In this document: piece after piece, positions 4,786-6,144 of the stretch | Position numbering within the stretch: position 1 is the first letter of the stretch | Layout: every line of letters starts with the position of its first letter | Assembly: GCA_030613445.1 (NCBI GenBank) | Contig: JAUWLY010000183.1 | Coordinates: 1 to 6,144, forward strand | DNA: 6,144 nucleotides | Direction: 5' to 3' | From: Candidatus Stahliibacteriota bacterium | Lineage (GTDB): Bacteria; Hydrothermota; Tepidihabitantia; SM23-42 | Notes under the pieces: generated by a model | Databases searched by the model: none | Seen by the model: the letters and a program-made list of their open reading frames with translations, nothing else | Told to the model about the DNA's origin: nothing | Made by a program: the position numbers and the translations under genes

Positions 4786-6144
4786 GTGTTATTATTTATT
4801 TTTTTCTTACACTGTGCGTGGACAGAGAGTTTCGAAACTCAGAATCACTTTCCGCCGAATGGCTGGATTATTGTTAATGAGGATGCCCTTGATGCTTGCT
4901 GGTACAGAGACACAACAGAGGGGCATACCAGTGCCCATACTGCCACTTGTTACAATGACACGGCATATGCTGGTCTATTATTCACAAACTTAGATTATCT
5001 TATTACACCTCAAGTACTGCCGCAAGCAAGCATCAATGATACCTTACTCAGTTTTTGGTATCGCGCAACAAGCAGTGCAGGATGCAGTCTTGATATCATG
5101 GTCTCAACCCTGTCGCCACCTGAAATGCCATCGTTTAACCTTTTGCAATCATTCTATATGACCGAGACATCCTGGACTCAGCAGGTTGTGAGTTTGAGCT
5201 CATACAACAATATTCCTATTTACATCGCTTTTAGAATGCGCAAAATCCCAGTTGGCCAACAGTTTTATCTCGATGATATCACGCTTTCTAATATGACTGC
5301 ACAGCCTCATATATGTAATGGTCGGTTAAGAACAAAAGGACCACCGTCACAAAAATATTTGCAGGTATGGGGTAGCCACAATGAGATGGGTTATGCACAC
5401 GGTTTTTTGCTCGGCGAAGAGATCATGGCGAATTTCACGCGCGTCATAGTTGGTACAGATAGTTTTCACTTCTATTCTCCAACCGAATACGAAAATGACA
5501 TTCTTCCATATTATCGTACTCACTTTTATATACCACAAAAATATCAAGATGAAGCGCAGGGTATGTACAACGGTATGTTTGCCAAAGGCGTTGACTTGAA
5601 CCATCCAGAGCTGGGAAGAGAATTAACCATGGAGGACATACTATGTATCAACGCAGACCCTGACTTTATTGTATCTGGATGTTCAAATATCTCGGGCTGG
5701 GGTGAATCGACGATAAATGATGATACATTACAGGGCGGCATGATTATCGCCCGGAATACTGAGGGTGGATTTGGTCAATACACATCAATGGGGAATACAT
5801 CTTTGATCATCGCATTTGCGCCGGATTCTTCAGGTGAACAAAATTTCTTCATAGTAGGTGGGGCAGGCAGCATTGGTTGTGGTGCTGGCGTGAATCAACA
5901 AGGTGTTGGCCTCTGTCGCAATACAGGTAATCATCCAGATACCGCCTATATACCACCGAATTCTTTAATTCCAATTGCCCTTTCTCACCGAAACGCTATT
6001 GAAATCATTGATCCGGACTCTAATGGTCTTCATGACATTTTCGACATCATATATACGATTGACCACTCGACTTGTCTAAACACCAAGGATACTCATCTTT
6101 TTTCACGCTATGATACGTTTCACCCTATCCCTGCCGGGATTCTA
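4786..6144 (+). CDS. Probable exported choice-of-anchor-J / C45-like autoproteolytic hydrolase (3' truncated)
   Basis: From GTG 4786 the frame is open for 453 codons to the window end. A short hydrophobic start (LLFIFFLHCA, 2-11) resembles a signal peptide without the usual basic residues. Residues about 14-168 match a choice-of-anchor-J/MAM-like jelly roll, beginning ESFE...FPPNGW and ending FYLDDITLSN. The rest resembles C45 acyltransferase/hydrolases of the Ntn fold: VWGSHNEMGYAHGFLLGEE (194-212), then GCSNISGWGEST (298-309), then IARN (321-324, matching the GRN of this family) and GGAGSIGCGAGVNQQGVG (358-375). Cys299 after Gly298 is the probable self-cleavage site and nucleophile, as at the Gly-Cys bond of isopenicillin N acyltransferase. 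A dockerin-like calcium loop DPDSNGLHDIFD lies at 409-420. The substrate is unknown, perhaps an amide or acyl bond outside the cell. The C-terminus, possibly carrying a sorting signal, is off the window. A phospholipase-B-like assignment is the main alternative. Confidence 0.75.
   Translation, partial: MLLFIFFLHCAWTESFETQNHFPPNGWIIVNEDALDACWYRDTTEGHTSAHTATCYNDTAYAGLLFTNLDYLITPQVLPQASINDTLLSFWYRATSSAGCSLDIMVSTLSPPEMPSFNLLQSFYMTETSWTQQVVSLSSYNNIPIYIAFRMRKIPVGQQFYLDDITLSNMTAQPHICNGRLRTKGPPSQKYLQVWGSHNEMGYAHGFLLGEEIMANFTRVIVGTDSFHFYSPTEYENDILPYYRTHFYIPQKYQDEAQGMYNGMFAKGVDLNHPELGRELTMEDILCINADPDFIVSGCSNISGWGESTINDDTLQGGMIIARNTEGGFGQYTSMGNTSLIIAFAPDSSGEQNFFIVGGAGSIGCGAGVNQQGVGLCRNTGNHPDTAYIPPNSLIPIALSHRNAIEIIDPDSNGLHDIFDIIYTIDHSTCLNTKDTHLFSRYDTFHPIPAGIL

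Noticed and set aside
4760..4993. 77-codon + strand frame overlapping the start of the exported hydrolase
   Set aside because: Its product has no recognisable domain and overlaps, in another frame, the segment encoding the jelly-roll motifs ESFE and FPPNGW. Its first ATG also lies upstream of the ribosome site. Kept only as a possible alternative start via the ATG at 4784.
5347..5741. Two antisense frames (85 and 65 codons) within the hydrolase gene
   Set aside because: They overlap each other and lie opposite the conserved C45-like motifs; they are shadows of the real + strand frame.
1..6144. tRNA or rRNA genes, prophage or defence cassette
   Set aside because: No cloverleaf or rRNA-like sequence, integrase, transposase or known defence domain was recognised on either strand.

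Overview
The window reads as ordinary AT-leaning bacterial chromosome. All recognisable genes are on the + strand: the 3' end of one gene, three complete genes and the 5' part of a fifth. Four near-consensus housekeeping (sigma-70/sigma-A type) promoters sit in the intergenic gaps, each TTGAC[ACT]-16 bp-TA[TC]AAT, so the genes look like separate transcription units, not one operon. The organism cannot be named from this sequence. The mix of a tricorn/S41-type protease tail, a stand-alone RAM domain, a PAS/GAF/GGDEF sensor and a secreted choice-of-anchor-J protein suits an environmental bacterium, perhaps of an FCB or WOR-3-like candidate lineage. That placement is a weak inference.

Layout. 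3-200: C-terminus of a tricorn/S41-type peptidase. 222-576: a self-contained unit (promoter, ribosome site, 80-residue Lrp/AsnC effector-binding domain protein with no DNA-binding domain, strong intrinsic terminator). 621-2506: consensus promoter, a leader of about 85 nt containing a perfect inverted repeat, and an AcoR-like sigma-54 activator (GAF-PAS-AAA+-Fis HTH). 2507-2724: mostly a ~123-bp REP/MITE-like element made of two hairpins bounded by inverted TGTCATT ends. 2725-4611: promoter and a cytosolic PAS-GAF-PAS-GGDEF diguanylate cyclase with intact catalytic and inhibitory motifs. 4612-4724: nothing recognised. 4725-6144: promoter, ribosome site and a GTG-started reading frame that stays open to the window end. 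It encodes a probably exported protein joining a choice-of-anchor-J jelly roll to a C45-like, probably self-cleaving Ntn hydrolase.

How the genes may work together. The two large central genes are signal-transduction proteins: one would convert a small-molecule signal into sigma-54 transcription, the other into cyclic di-GMP. The RAM protein is also a small-molecule sensor, but no ligand or target is visible. No sigma-54 promoter was noticed in the intergenic DNA, so the activator's targets probably lie elsewhere. The exported hydrolase has its own housekeeping-type promoter and no evident link to the regulators. The most rewarding item is that last gene, because its non-ATG start and run-off end make it easy to miss and its domain combination and Gly-Cys site are testable.
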